Both the position numbers and the translations under genes were made by a program. The notes under the pieces were generated by a model, which worked only from the letters and a program-made list of their open reading frames with translations, ran no database searches and had not been told where the DNA came from. Shown here piece by piece: positions 51,534-63,935 of a stretch of 64,000 nt of DNA. Position 1 is the stretch's first letter. Each line of letters opens with the position of its first letter. Source of the stretch: Ischnura elegans (Eukaryota; Arthropoda; Insecta; Odonata; Coenagrionidae); assembly GCF_921293095.1 (NCBI RefSeq), contig NC_060248.1, forward strand, positions 15,084,744-15,148,743. Reading direction: 5' to 3'.

Positions 51534-54120
51534 CATATTGTTTGCAGCCTGTACAAGTTTTCTTTTTTTAAGCAGAATTGTATTTTTTGCCTCTTATTTT
51601 TATTCATTGAAGTTTATGGATAGTTAACTACTTTATTTTTATAAAATATGATCGCATTTGAGTTATGTATTCCACAACTGGTGGATCACATAGGTATGTC
51701 CCCCAAGTGATCTGAATTTAATTAAGTCTGGTGTGATGGAAATGCTCAAAAGTGTGATCATGGATGTCAAGGGAACAGGTTTCTATAATGAAAATGGCCT
51801 GATATATTCTCAGTATACAATTTTTGTCTTGGAAATCACAGAGTTAAATACTTATTTCCGCTATAACTTTTGATTTGAAAATTCAAACATAGGGTTACTG
51901 TCCATGAATATATTTATTGTGACATGACACGTACCCCACATAACCTTTATGTTATGGAATATATTTTCAATGTCTTTGATCCTAGACCGTCAATGTATCC
52001 AAACACCCTATCTCTAAAAAATCATCTTAAAAATTATTTCATTGCTTTACCATTCAAATATTAACATGCAAAATATATGTTACACTGAAAATGCAATGGG
52101 ATGGGAGTGCAATAATATTTGGATCATTGTCCTGTATGTACTTCTGCTGATGGACTAATGTGTAATTCAAACTCATTTGTTGTGAAGATGATATGGGTTT
52201 TAAATGCAATATTTTTACGAAGAGGCAGTTCTAATTTCACAACATGAATTTTTGTTTAAAAAACACCGGAGAAATGATTTAATATGACAAGCAACTACTT
52301 CTATATTTCAATATATGGTCTACATTTTGTGATTAGATTCCAAATCTTAGAGCTATGGTTCTTCATTTTTTGCCATTTCCTAGAGCTATCCACTAATATT
52401 TTAACAACCAAACAGATTTAGGTAATTGCTTAAAGTACGTATTCTGTATGGTAATTAATCAAATTGATATGATGTTTTCAGCTTCTTTATGAGTCAAGAT
52501 ATTTTATCAACTTCTGCATTTAATAAATAAGTATCTTAGTCTATACAGCAGAGAAGTTCAACTTTAAGCCGATTTGCATTCTATGAGCAACACCAAAAAA
52601 CAAGTTTTAGTTTTATAGCAGTCTCAAAAAATTCTCATTTAAGTAAATGCGTGATTAGAGGTAATTTTTTGCGATAAAAATGTATCTGCCAAAATTTTCT
52701 TGTACAGTTGAGGATCTCAAATCCAGAATCCAGAGACCAGAAATCCAGAACGTTTGAATATTCCTCTGCATAGTTTTTTGACTTGCCACCTTGTGGCACC
52801 ACTCTCTGAGCCTTGTTCTGGGACAAGTAGGTAGTTAGTATACGCTATGAACATATGCTAACAACCTACTGTTGGCATCAAAAGGATGTGCCGCTATACT
52901 TTGCAAATTTATATCTGAACTTCAGTGGATGCCATAATAATGAATAAAATGTCATTTTAAAGGACATTTTATTCTCAATTCAGATGTATTTTTTGCTTTG
53001 TGAAAAATTCAAAAATCAAGACACGCGAGTGTAATAAATGACTCCGCGCACCATAAAAATCAGCCGTTTTGTCAACTTCATGAACTTTGCAACTCAACCT
53101 AGAGATAACTACTATGTCTACAACATTCATCTTTCACAATAAGTTGCAAACATTAATGTAGATAAATAAAATGGCTTATTCACACTTTTAGAACGCATAT
53201 TTTGTTGTAAATTAACGTAAATGGTTAAACATTATCTAGCCCTTCAGTTTACCCCTAAAGAAAAAATTAAATTGATAGAAACACTTCTTAATTTATTTGC
53301 AATTTTTCCATGATCCATAATCTATAAAAAGATTGATGTGTGTAAATGCTAACAACTACTATTAATGTCATGTTGCCAAACTGTGCCGGGCCAGTGCCTG
53401 TTACCAGGAAGCAAAGTTTCACCCGCAAGATGTGGCAACGCAGCATTCGTTTACTTCAGCGTATTTTTTTAATGCCCATATGTAATCTCTACTACATAAA
53501 AATCATGTATTTTCGGATCATAGAAAAATTTGGCATCTGAATGTGACTAGCCTGGGAACTTCTTGAAGATGTCTGTCTTCCAAAATTTGGTCCTCATTCG
53601 ACTGGAAATTTTCCCCTCCAAAGCCTCAGAAAAATAAAAAAATATTAAAATTTATTTTCTAGTTTTAACATATTATAACTGCATCTGCTTGAAGCTAATT
53701 TTTTTAGCGACAAAATGATTGAATTTGTATTTCCAGGCATTTCATTTTTCAAAAATTTTCCGGGAACTTTTTCAATACTTTCATTTCCTATAGATTTTGC
53801 CGAGTTAATGGTCATTAAGACAAAAATTTCATGCATTTATACATATCTGCCACCGTTAAGCCACAAAATGCAAAATTTGAGTGTGCCTCCTCAAAGAAAA
53901 CGGCCATGAAATATTATATTTTCTGATATTTTACCCTTCCCCCACAAATGGCATTTGAGTGAGGGTCAGGGGTTCACCTAGAGGTATAAAATTTTGTAGG
54001 CCTGATTTTTGATAATTCCCACAACTTTTCATTGGGCCAGATGATTTGAAAAAAAAAATTGATTTTTCCGATGCACCCTAGGGTATTGTTCTCGGATCTG
54101 GGTTAGATCCTCCATCGCCA
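51534..54120. other. Intergenic AT-rich region
   Basis: No gene, repeat end or RNA gene recognised. Confidence 0.5.
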
Positions 54121-54168
54121 CCCTTGGTGACGTTTCGATGAATGACTTATTCATCATCATCAAGGCCA
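54121..54168 (-). other. Hammerhead-like module b
   Basis: On the minus strand: CCTTGATGAT, a 7-bp stem GATGAAT/ATTCATC with a 5-base loop, then GAAACGTCACC. Confidence 0.4.
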
Positions 54169-54823
54169 TTGATGCCTGTTCTCGAGTGCCCAGGTTTATA
54201 TAGTGTGTGTTTCAGGTGTGGTCGGTTCCTATTGGTGGATGCATTTTTACTTTTCTCACCACATTTAGGAAGGGGATTCAGATATCGACTCGAGCGCATT
54301 CCTTCATCTCCATTGAAATTCTTGCTTTGGGCGGATCTTGATTACCTTTTTTGTTAGTCGCTCCCAACACCCTTTGGAATGGCATGGTAGATTTTTTAAA
54401 TTCAATTTTACTTTAATATATGCAGGGCGTAATTTCTTTAAGAGCATTTTCTCTTTATTTGTGAGCCATTCATAATTGTTCTCCCGCCAAACGAGTTTTT
54501 CGAAACCATACGCCTGCGAAGTGAACTGAGATTTGTGGATTTTTGCTACCACACAGTTTACCACAAAAAATGCTAACTCTAAATACAGCTCTAATACTCC
54601 CGGAAGACACCACTAGCCCAGAGGCACCTATCCTCTGACATTCCATGCATCCACGCAGTTACATTTTATTATGCATGTCAATGACCAACGATTAACTTAA
54701 ATATTCAGCATTATTCAAGCGATATATGTAGCTGATTTAATGTTTGGTTTCCCAGAGAGCGCGAATTCACAAAAGATATCTGTACAGGCAACCCACAAAC
54801 CACCCAAGCACCCCTAAAGCATT

Positions 54824-55127
54824 ATATTGTATTTGGAGGAGGTGACGGACAGCTAAGGTCATATGTGCCATTAGGGAAGGATAGGTAAGGAAGGGTGGAG
54901 AGAAACCCGGCATCGGTATTAGCATGCTCTTAATGAAAGGCGTCAAGGGGACCACGGCCTAACGTCCCATCCGACGGATGGAGTGTTGCACTTGAAATGT
55001 CCTCCACACAGCACTCAAGCATGGATCGGGTAGTCTATGAAAATACTCTGTCACCACTTGGCTTTGATCCCGAGCCCACGGGCTGGCAAGCCAGTACTCT
55101 GGTCACCACATTAACCCGATCCCCCAG
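54824..55127 (-). mobile_element. tRNA-derived SINE, copy 2
   Basis: The complement aligns over its whole length with 28574-28885 (GGATGGGACGTTAGGCC, TTTCTCTCCACCC and others). The B-box GGGATCAAAGCC is degenerate, so this copy is older. Confidence 0.85.
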
Positions 55128-55379
55128 AAGCATAGTCTGTCTGCTTCCCTGAGAAAGGCACTCTTAGTACCTTAGGGAAAAAATGCAAAATCGTTTACAT
55201 GCCTATGTTTAAAAGTATTTATGGGGCTAATATTTTTCTTTTACTCATAAATTCATTGTGCTAAAATTGATGTTAGGCTTACAAATAAATTTGTAAACTC
55301 CCTCATGCACACTACGTTGCATAAAATCATTAGCCCTAAACAACATATACATATCCATATCAATGATGTTCCCATATTA

Positions 55380-55760
55380 TCACAAAAACAGAATTTTCCT
55401 ATCACTGCAAGTGTCATACTCTCTTTCACAGCACACCAATCTCGCATTCACATTAAATCACATACAAATTTAAATTCATACTAAACAACATACTCTGTCT
55501 ACACTAAATGATATGCTATCATTCACACTAAATAACATACTGATCATACTAATTAAAAAACCCTCATTCACATTAAACAACGTAATCTGATTGACACAAA
55601 TTACATCCTATTTCACAAGTATTAAATACCTATTATCATTCACATTAAATAAATACCATTATCCACACTAAATGAGACACTCTCATTTGCACTATTCAAC
55701 ATGCTCACATCATTCACACTAAATTGCATACCACCACTCAAAAAATATACCCTCCACTAA
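55380..55760. repeat. Minisatellite of CATTCACACTAAAT units, block 1
   Basis: Degenerate repeats of about 24 bp with the core CATTCACACTAAATnACATA. It is separated from block 2 by a Tigger-like insertion and about 1.2 kb of other sequence. Confidence 0.75.
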
Positions 55761-55923
55761 CTAATAAAAACTAGTATTTAATAATTTTTTCTACAGCAGT
55801 AGGTTTACTTATTGTAAGTAAATATATAAATGCTAAGTTGTGAAAGTTTTCTTTATTAAAAATATCAAGGAAGAGTTTTAAATTTAAATGAAAACTGTTT
55901 AAATCGGTTTTAGCAGGTACATA

Positions 55924-57295
55924 CAGTAGACTCTCGTTAATACGAACAACGTTGTTACGAAGTCCTCGTTATTACGAAGCAAATCGTTGGTCCCGTCGAA
56001 AGGGCCTATCCAAGCAACAGTAAAAGAAACGTTATTACGAAATTTTCGTTTTTACGAAATTACGAACCTATGTCCCGGTCCCGGCAGTTACAATACGAAC
56101 TTTATTACGAAGTTGCACGCACAAGTCACGGTATTTAGGTGGATATTCACTACACTTAAGTTTCAATAATTGCGCCACGTTTAAGTTATTCTCGTTTACT
56201 GTGCCTAAGAGCGTCAATTATGGTTCTTTATTCAGTTTACACGCAAAATCATATAACTAGCTTCATTCCTGTGTAGTCAGGGTGCCCTACTCATAACCGT
56301 TCGTAAATAGGATGTGCAGTCAGACCTCTTCCTATGCACATTCGATTTACGAATTTTCAGAGATACGAGCATTCAAAATTTTCAAATTTCAAATTTGGCG
56401 CCTTTCGATTTGGCCGATACTACGCGGTGTGGCGCTGGGAAACTCTCACTGTGATCATGATCTGAATAAGGTATCAATGAAAATGGAGTGAATTTAGGAA
56501 CTGTTCAACGTTTCGCCCGTTCTTCGTCACCGCGGGGAGCTATTTTTTCGGCTCCGAATGCATCGCAGGCCCCGCTAGATCAGTTCGCCACAAGCTTGAG
56601 TAAGCGCATACGTGTAATGCAGTGTTGCATCACGCAGGATAACCTTACTCTGCGATAAATTACATAGTCCGGCTGGCGAGGGTTGTCCGATTACGGCACA
56701 ATAGGATGGGCGGATAATCCTGCGCCAGCAGGGTTTAAAGCCAACCGCTGTCCCCCAAACGCACCTCACACCCTCGCCTAGTCATACAACGTTGTCAAAT
56801 GCATAAACGAACACCGAAATAATCCTGATCCACCAAAATAAGCCCATTCTTCGAATCACAGAACAAGTGATTATTCCTCTAGGTCCTTGACGCTCGTCGT
56901 CCCTTCCGGATCTTTTCTTCACGGAACACTTTGTAAGCGTTTCCCTTTCTTACATGGCAGCCTTGCCCCCTCCCTGGACCTAGACCATTGGGTCTGTAAT
57001 TGGACAACTCTCGGTGGCCGGACTGTAATTTTATCAACCAAGGAACAAGGTCTTGGGACGCATCGAGTTTGAATATCGGAGTTCATGTATTCGGGAAGAT
57101 ATCAACCCTCGAATGCGTCATGGCGCAGTCTTCTGTTGAAAAACTGAAACGCATTTTCCTGTTTATATTTCTTTCCGCGTGTTATAATACACTATTGCTT
57201 TCGACGATTCCTAAAAGAAACGTTCTTACGAACTTCGTTATTACGAATCTCAGATTTTTCGGTCCCGTGAACTTCGTAATAACGAGAGTCTACTG
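55924..57295. mobile_element. TA-flanked element, family D (Tigger-like)
   Basis: TA at 55922-55923 and 57296-57297. The termini are CAGTAGACTCTCGTTAATAC and its complement, with ATTACGAAG repeats near both ends. GGTCCCG sits at a similar subterminal position as in 18497-21540, so the two are related. It is 1,372 bp with no intact coding sequence. Confidence 0.85.
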
Positions 57296-57297
57296 TA

Positions 57298-58470
57298 TAA
57301 TGCATAGAAATTTCAAGTTTTTACTTCTTACAGTAAAATATAAACTGAATAGACAGCAAGAGTTTAATACATTAATTGAAATAATATATACATTTAAAAA
57401 ACGAAAGACAATGTTTTTTCAAGGCACAAAGAACAAAAACAAGTATTTATAATAATTTCTCACAGTAGCAAATTAACTCAGCAGTTATTAAGGATTACAT
57501 ATTGTTTTATATTAAGATATTATAGGAATTAAAGCCAAAGGTCCAAACTTCAATAGAAAAAATGAAAATTCTATTTGCAGACAGTAAAAATTGGTTATTT
57601 GATTTTTATTCATGATGATTAGGCGAACTCTTAAATTTAAATAAACAAAATAAATTGGTTTTGGTAGGGGAAGATAAAAAAAATCATTTGAAATTATTTA
57701 TTAATCATATTAGTACATATTAGTGGTACACATTAAGTGGATGAGTTGGTCATTTAATTATGGTTGAATTATAAAATTTAATTTGAAAATAGAAAATTTA
57801 AATAGAAAATGAAAATGCAATATTTTATAACTTATAAATAATATAAATAAGCGTTTAAAATTAAAATTTCTCACAATAGCACATGGCATAAGATGTTTAT
57901 CATTTGAGAGATTGGTGTATCAGACAATTTATCAGGAAATATCAAGGCGTGCGTTGTAATAAAAATATAATTTATTGCTGATAAAATTGACAAATTAATC
58001 ATTACAGATTGTTTTTACAACAAGAATTACAAATCTTTGAAAACAATAGAATTCACTTGAGATTGAAACTGAGGATATTATAACTCTGACACATGGAAAT
58101 AATTTATATACACTACGATAAATACACTAACATCACCAACTGCATTAGCCAGCGGAAAGTCATGTGTGTAAACTAATTCACCAGTTTTACACTTTGATAT
58201 AATTTAAGCATTTACATTTGCTCAAAGTAGCCTGATAATACTGTGAAAAATATAAGCAAGAAAGACACTTAATAAAATGCAGCAATTTTGTAGATATCAT
58301 CTTCACAACCTCGGTGAAACATGACTGTCCGCTGTTACACCCCCTCTCCACGTTGAGGACGCAGTTGGATTTGAGGGGGACATGCACTACACTACACTAC
58401 CCAAAGTCATAAAATCAAGCAGTACATCTACCATTCAAAAATGCAATGAAACAATTAAAATAAATATTCC
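57298..58470. other. AT-rich region between minisatellite blocks
   Basis: Nothing recognised apart from a short CACTA run near 58384-58400. Confidence 0.5.
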
Positions 58471-59810
58471 CACCATGTAACATATCATAAATCACACTAA
58501 ATATCACACTGACATTCAAGCTAGATTAATAAAGTCATTCACACTAAAAACTTAGTCTCATTCACACTAAATGGTACACCAAAATTCTTTATAAATGCAT
58601 TCCCTCATTTACGCTAAATAACATACACTCATTCACACAAAATTCCATACCCATGTTCACACTAAATCACATTCACTCATTCACACTAAACATGTACCAA
58701 AATTCACTCTAAATGAACCCACATTCGCATTAAATAACACACACTCATTCACACTAGATCAATATCCTTATTAACACTAAATAACACTCACACATTCAGG
58801 CTAAATTACGTTGTCTCATTCACACAAAAGCGTAGTTATACCAATATTCACATCATTCACACTATATAACATTCTTCCTTTCACACATATTTGATAACCT
58901 CGTTAACACTGAATATCATTCACACCATATTAATACCCTCATTCACACGAAATAATATACCCTCTTTTACACTAAATCTCATTCCAATATTCACACTAAA
59001 TAACATACTCTTATTCATGCTAAACTCAATCATTCATTCACAATATATAAAATACCTAATCTCATTCACACACTATCACACACCGATAATCACACTAAAT
59101 AACATGACTTCAATCATACTAAATAACACACACTCATTCACACTATATAACATTCCATCATTCACACTGAATGACTTATGCACTCTCATTCACACTAAAT
59201 TAATACTTTCATTCACACCAAAGAATATACGTTCTTTTATGCTAAATCACGTACCAATATTCACACTAAACAACATCATCTCATTTACACCGAATAACAC
59301 ACTCCCATTCATACCAAATTAATACTTTCATATCACAATATATAAAATATCTAATCTCATTCACACTAAATCACATACCAATATTCAAACTAAATAACAC
59401 GTCTTCATTCATACTTAATTAAGCACTCCCATTCATACAAAATCAATGCTCTCATTTGCACAATAACATAGGTCCGACTATTCATACTATATAATATACG
59501 TAATGTCATTCATACTTAATTAATAACCTAATTCACACCAAAGAACATTCAATCATTCACGTGACATACTCCTATTCGCACTAAATTAATACTCTCATTC
59601 ACACCAAATAACATGTCGTCTTTCACACTAAATGACATTTCCTCATTCACACAAAATGACTATTACTCACACTTGATGATATCATCTCATTCACACAATT
59701 TGACATAGCTCATTAACTCAATATAACCAACCCATAATTTAATACTCTCAATCCCACCATATCACATTCACACTTAAGTCACATTCTCTCATTCACAGCA
59801 AAACACAGTT
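58470..59810. repeat. Minisatellite of CATTCACACTAAAT units, block 2
   Basis: Roughly 50 degenerate units, mostly 24 bp (for example 59090-59190). Because 24 is a multiple of three, long open frames with an 8-residue period arise by chance. Confidence 0.85.
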
Positions 59811-59837
59811 ATCAAAAAAATTCAAAAAGGCACATAC

Positions 59838-60011
59838 ATTGGAAACAGATACAAAATATCCAACAATTAAAAAATCAACATCTGCGCACGGTCTCTCTTC
59901 ATCACTTGACTCTTCAAGTGCTGAATGTTCCTCTTGTATCTTCAGCTCTTGAGCCTTCAGATCTTCATGTGTCACTATGTAATTACTTCCTTTCTTCAAT
60001 TTGCTAAGTTC
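59838..60011 (-). CDS. Weak exon candidate, unknown protein
   Basis: On the minus strand an ATAG acceptor opens 58 codons (ELSKLKKGSNYIVTHEDL, then ALEESSDEERPCADVDFL), ending at a GTATGT donor in phase 0. An in-frame stop sits right at the acceptor. It has acidic, charged composition like a real protein linker, but no family is recognised and the acceptor tract is weak. It could equally be transposon-derived. Confidence 0.22.
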
Positions 60012-60186
60012 CTATGTCACTTCACTGAGTCAATGTAAGGTAGTCCATGATTTCTTTATTCCGAAAGCTGCTACTTCAGGGCCCACGATTGAAAGCTTCC
60101 ATACTCCCCCTACTGGAGGAAAAACATTGAATGTACTCAACAATAAGATAAATAGGTAATGAAAAAAGGGGGAAAATATTACCAAT

Positions 60187-60439
60187 CAGTGGTGCCGACT
60201 CCATGGGGCCTGAGGGGGCCCTAGCCTCCTCAAAAATTTGTTGTGTATGTGAGGAAAAAATGTGTCGGGATTTTCGATTTTCCCCGGAATATCGAGATTC
60301 GAGTTATTAGGGTTCTAATGCTGATCATATGACTCTTCGAAAATGCTTAAAAAACTAAAACCTCACAATTTATAAAATTTCTTGGGGCAGGATCCCCGGT
60401 TTGGGCCCCCCCAATATTTTTTGTAAGTCGGCGTCCCTG
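60187..60439. mobile_element. hAT-like MITE
   Basis: The ends CAGTGGTGCCGACT and AGTCGGCGTCCCTG form inverted repeats. The flanking 8 bases (TTACCAAT and ATACCGAT) agree at 6 positions, an eroded hAT duplication. It is 253 bp, non-coding. Confidence 0.65.
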
Positions 60440-60878
60440 ATACCGATTTCTTGAAAATGAATAATATTATTTTATAGTCCAGTCATTTGAGCATTTTTCA
60501 CCTTTGGAAAGTAGAAAGACAAAAACTGCATAGCAGGTTGTAATTAGATCCGGAGAATTGAATTCTACGGAGTGCGGATTAGAAAACCCTTCTATTGTTT
60601 GTTTGTGCAGATTCTTTACTATAGCTATTTTATGGAACTGACCGTTAACGTTACAAAAATAGATTTTACATTATGTTGGGGAAGTTGTTTGACTATAGCT
60701 ACATTCGACACGGATATATTCAACGGTTAAACAAATAGGGGAATGAGGGGTAAGAGTACGCATTTAACTAACAATTATAAAAATAATGCATTCAGGTTCA
60801 AAAAATGATTTTCATTTTTACACAATTTGTTTGCAGTTACATCTACTACAATACTTATCTTCAGTTGCTGCAGAAAAA

Positions 60879-60920
60879 GATATGGACATTTGCCCCTCAT
60901 GCAGGGCAAATGTCCATATC
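60879..60920. repeat. Perfect 17-bp inverted repeat
   Basis: GATATGGACATTTGCCC at 60879-60895, an 8-base loop, then its exact complement at 60904-60920. It lies inside the 60744-62284 element. Confidence 0.9.
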
Positions 60921-61569
60921 TAATGGGGCAAGAGTCCTAATTGCAGTTTTCGCATGCGAACTTTCCCTTTCCATAATATGTAGTGCAGCGTTCTTTCCTC
61001 CATGTTTTATATTCATTACACATTATCCAATCAGCAAAATTTTCTGCAAACTCCACAGAGATAATAAGTTTTTTCCAGTGAAGTTTATGTCCAGTTTGCC
61101 GCCCACCAACTGCCACTTAGCATCGCAACCTATAACCTTAATTTTAAATATCTACATGTACATTTTCTGGGTGTAGGGGGGACTCGTACAAATTTCAGAG
61201 TTTTGCTTTGAGTTTATACGCCGCTTATATGCGAATGCAAGGCTTTTGGATGTGGTCTAATGTTCTCAGGAGAGACATGTGGCAGTATTATGCATATCTA
61301 AGCATGTAATACCTAAAATTCTGAAGTTAAGCAATATTTACGCAGAGATAATTCATCAATTTCTATACCAGCTGCAATAGAACGTACGTATTCTCCATTG
61401 TTCCTCCTCAGTGTAGCTACCTCCAAAATTTTTTGTCCTAATTGTTTTCGATCAGTTTTTCTCCTAAAGTTTTGCATTTTCTTTCAATAGATTTATAAAC
61501 ACGTGATGTTTACTACAGAAACCATCATGTTATATATGAATCAATGGAATAAAGTGGGGCAGGAGTCAG

Positions 61570-61867
61570 CAGTGGCGCAGCGAGGGGGGTTTTGGGGGAT
61601 GAAACTCCCCCCAGACGTCAGAGAAATTTTGAAGTTTAATCCATTTCACTTAATTGGACTAATATTACTTATAGAATAATGTAAATATTAATAAAATATC
61701 CCTCAGATGGCCGCTAAACTCACTAATTTGAACCATTTATATGAAAATTTTTCTAAAGGAGTGCCCCCCCACCTCCCATTTATCCTGGCGGGTATTCCAC
61801 ACCATCAGACACCCCAGGGTTTTGCGCCTAAAACCCCCCCTAGCCTTAATTCCTAGCTGCGCCCCTG
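61570..61867 (+). mobile_element. hAT MITE with perfect target duplication
   Basis: The ends CAGTGGCGCAGCGAG and GCTGCGCCCCTG are flanked by a perfect 8-bp duplication GGAGTCAG (61562-61569 and 61868-61875). It is 298 bp, non-coding. Partial relatives are at 43289 and 43820. Confidence 0.93.
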
Positions 61868-63054
61868 GGAGTCAGCGCCCGTGTGGGAAGAGTCCTCATG
61901 CGGACACTTGCCCCAGGACTCTTGCCCCAACTGCACTTGCAACATCTAATACGCCATTGAACAACCACATGGTGAGCTGCGAACCTGCATGAATTTCCGA
62001 GGCAAAGAATGGATAAAAAGGATCGCTAAACAAACATAGTAGTTAAATAAACGCCTAAAGCACCAAAAAGGAATTACGCGGTCCAACAATTTAGATAAAA
62101 GTCGCGTGAAAATGAAAAACTAGAAAAACTCACGTTCTGTCGTTCTTTGTCTTCCACTGAAAGCACCCCCCTGCTGCATTCGTTCACATAAATGAAACTG
62201 ATTGACTACAAGTGGCATCATCCCGGCATTTAGAGAAATATTTCGGAAAAGGAATCTTGCCCCGTGCGGAGTCTTGCCCCCTCAGTACCATACACATCAT
62301 ATAAGTGTATGATGGCATTATTAATTTTTCTAAATAAAAAGTGTGCTTACTTATGAAGGATATTTTTCTCTGAATATCTTCTACAAATATTGGTTTTTTA
62401 TTACGAAACTTGGGACAGTAAAGTATTATATGACCTAACTCACCCTCTTTTGTTTTGTAAAATCTAAAGTGTCAATAGGGTGGTTTCCTATTATTTTTTT
62501 ATTGCCTAAATCGAAAGATTATTACTCCTGGAGTACGTTTTTCACGCTTTCAGATTTTTCAATGACGATATCTATTTTTCGTGGAGTAAAAAGTGAAAAT
62601 TTTCAAGCGCGCGAAAACGCGACAGCTAAGTATGAATGCTGGGAAATCGCCGTGTGACGTCGTTCTGGTTCCCGCTGCCGCACAGTGGTTCAAAATCGAA
62701 AAAAGGTGGTCGAAATTGTTACCGCTTTATTCTTAGTTGCTGCTGTATTATGAAGAAGCATAATTTATAAGATTTTTGTCCGCTGAATCCGAACTTGTAG
62801 TTATTTTTGTTGTATCTTTGACATTATTTTAATTATTTAAACAATCAAGGTTCCCAAAGGTTATTTGGACGGGTGTGACTTTTCACCAACTTCAATATAT
62901 TTCCCTACTTGCGGAGGGATGGATGAGAGTAACCGAGCTCATCATAGACCAAACATACGCAGTGAGTTATTCCATTTAATGAATAAGTTAGCCGAATCAT
63001 GAATTTAATATAATCACTCGAAGAAAAACGAAACAGGGACGATCAGGCATCCAC

Positions 63055-63110
63055 AATAGAGAGCACCATTGTATTGGTATCAGTATTGGTATTGGTATAT
63101 ATTCCATAAT
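63055..63110. repeat. Short TATTGG-rich simple repeat
   Basis: Several repeats of TTGGTAT within about 40 bp. Confidence 0.5.
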
Positions 63111-63173
63111 ATTCAATTGTTATAGTCGTCACGTGACTCCAATTGCATTTTACGAAGAGAAAGTGCTTCAGAG

Positions 63174-63468
63174 CAGGGACGGAATCAATAAAACATTTTG
63201 GGTGGGGGTTGATGACCTGGGTCCAGGGAGTATGGAATACAGGGGTGAGAGGGGCGTTTTTTAATAGTAAGTGATACGCTATGCGATAGATACAACTCAA
63301 AATTCTCTCTCGTATGGCACTAGTGGCCATGAATTTTAATTTATATATACACTCCCTTTGCTCCATGACGAAGATATATAGAATGTGGTAAACTAATAAA
63401 AATTAAAATGTTTGATAAAATTTGGGGGTGGCTCTTGACCCCTGTTGCCCTTCCCAAAGGCGTCCCTG
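63174..63468. mobile_element. hAT MITE with perfect target duplication
   Basis: The ends CAGGGACGGAATC and AAGGCGTCCCTG are flanked by a perfect 8-bp duplication CTTCAGAG (63166-63173 and 63469-63476). It is 295 bp, non-coding. Confidence 0.93.
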
Positions 63469-63892
63469 CTTCAGAGGAAGCTTAACTAAAGACAAAAAAA
63501 TCTTCAAGGTTTACTACTCCACAATGACGTAGCGGTCGAATTGGTGGGTACTTCGGTAAAAAAAAACTGATTGCTTGTGGCACCAATACTGCCTTCATCT
63601 CATCAAAAAGTAAGGCGGAAGACGATCGTCGAAGGAGAGGCGAACGTGAAGAAGGATAAGGGATTACGCCACAAATGAGTTACGTTGAACAATATATTCA
63701 GAATACAAAAGCGAAGTAGTATTTAAACATGGAAACGTCAGCAAATGGGAGAGTGTAGCTGCGTCAGACCAATCATCAAAATGATGTCTTAAGGTGATGA
63801 TTATAATTAATAAAATTACAATGAAACATAAGTGTGATTGATCTCTGCATTTCTCCAGGGTTTTCTTCCGCGTCAGGTTGTTGGTTGATTGA

Positions 63893-63935
63893 CAACAGTT
63901 TCGCTGGCTGTCCTGCCAGCGTCTTCAGGTCGAAG
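63893..63935 (-). other. Hammerhead-like module f
   Basis: On the minus strand: CCTGAAGA, a perfect 7-bp stem CGCTGGC/GCCAGCG with a 6-base loop, then AAACTGTTGTC. Flanking GAC and GTC can pair. It has the strongest stem of the six modules. Confidence 0.5.

Larger units (their letters stand above)
60744..62284. mobile_element. Inverted-repeat element with repeated GGGGCAAGAGTCC motifs
   Basis: The ends TGAGGGGTAAGAGTACGC and GCGGAGTCTTGCCCCCTCA are imperfect inverted repeats. The same motif recurs inside, near 60925, 61900-61935 and 62253. A hAT MITE at 61570-61867 is inserted within. No coding domain is recognised; superfamily unknown. Confidence 0.5.

Noticed and set aside
58891-59322. 143-residue open frame
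   Set aside because: It is a by-product of the 24-bp minisatellite; its residues repeat every 8 with no protein family signal.
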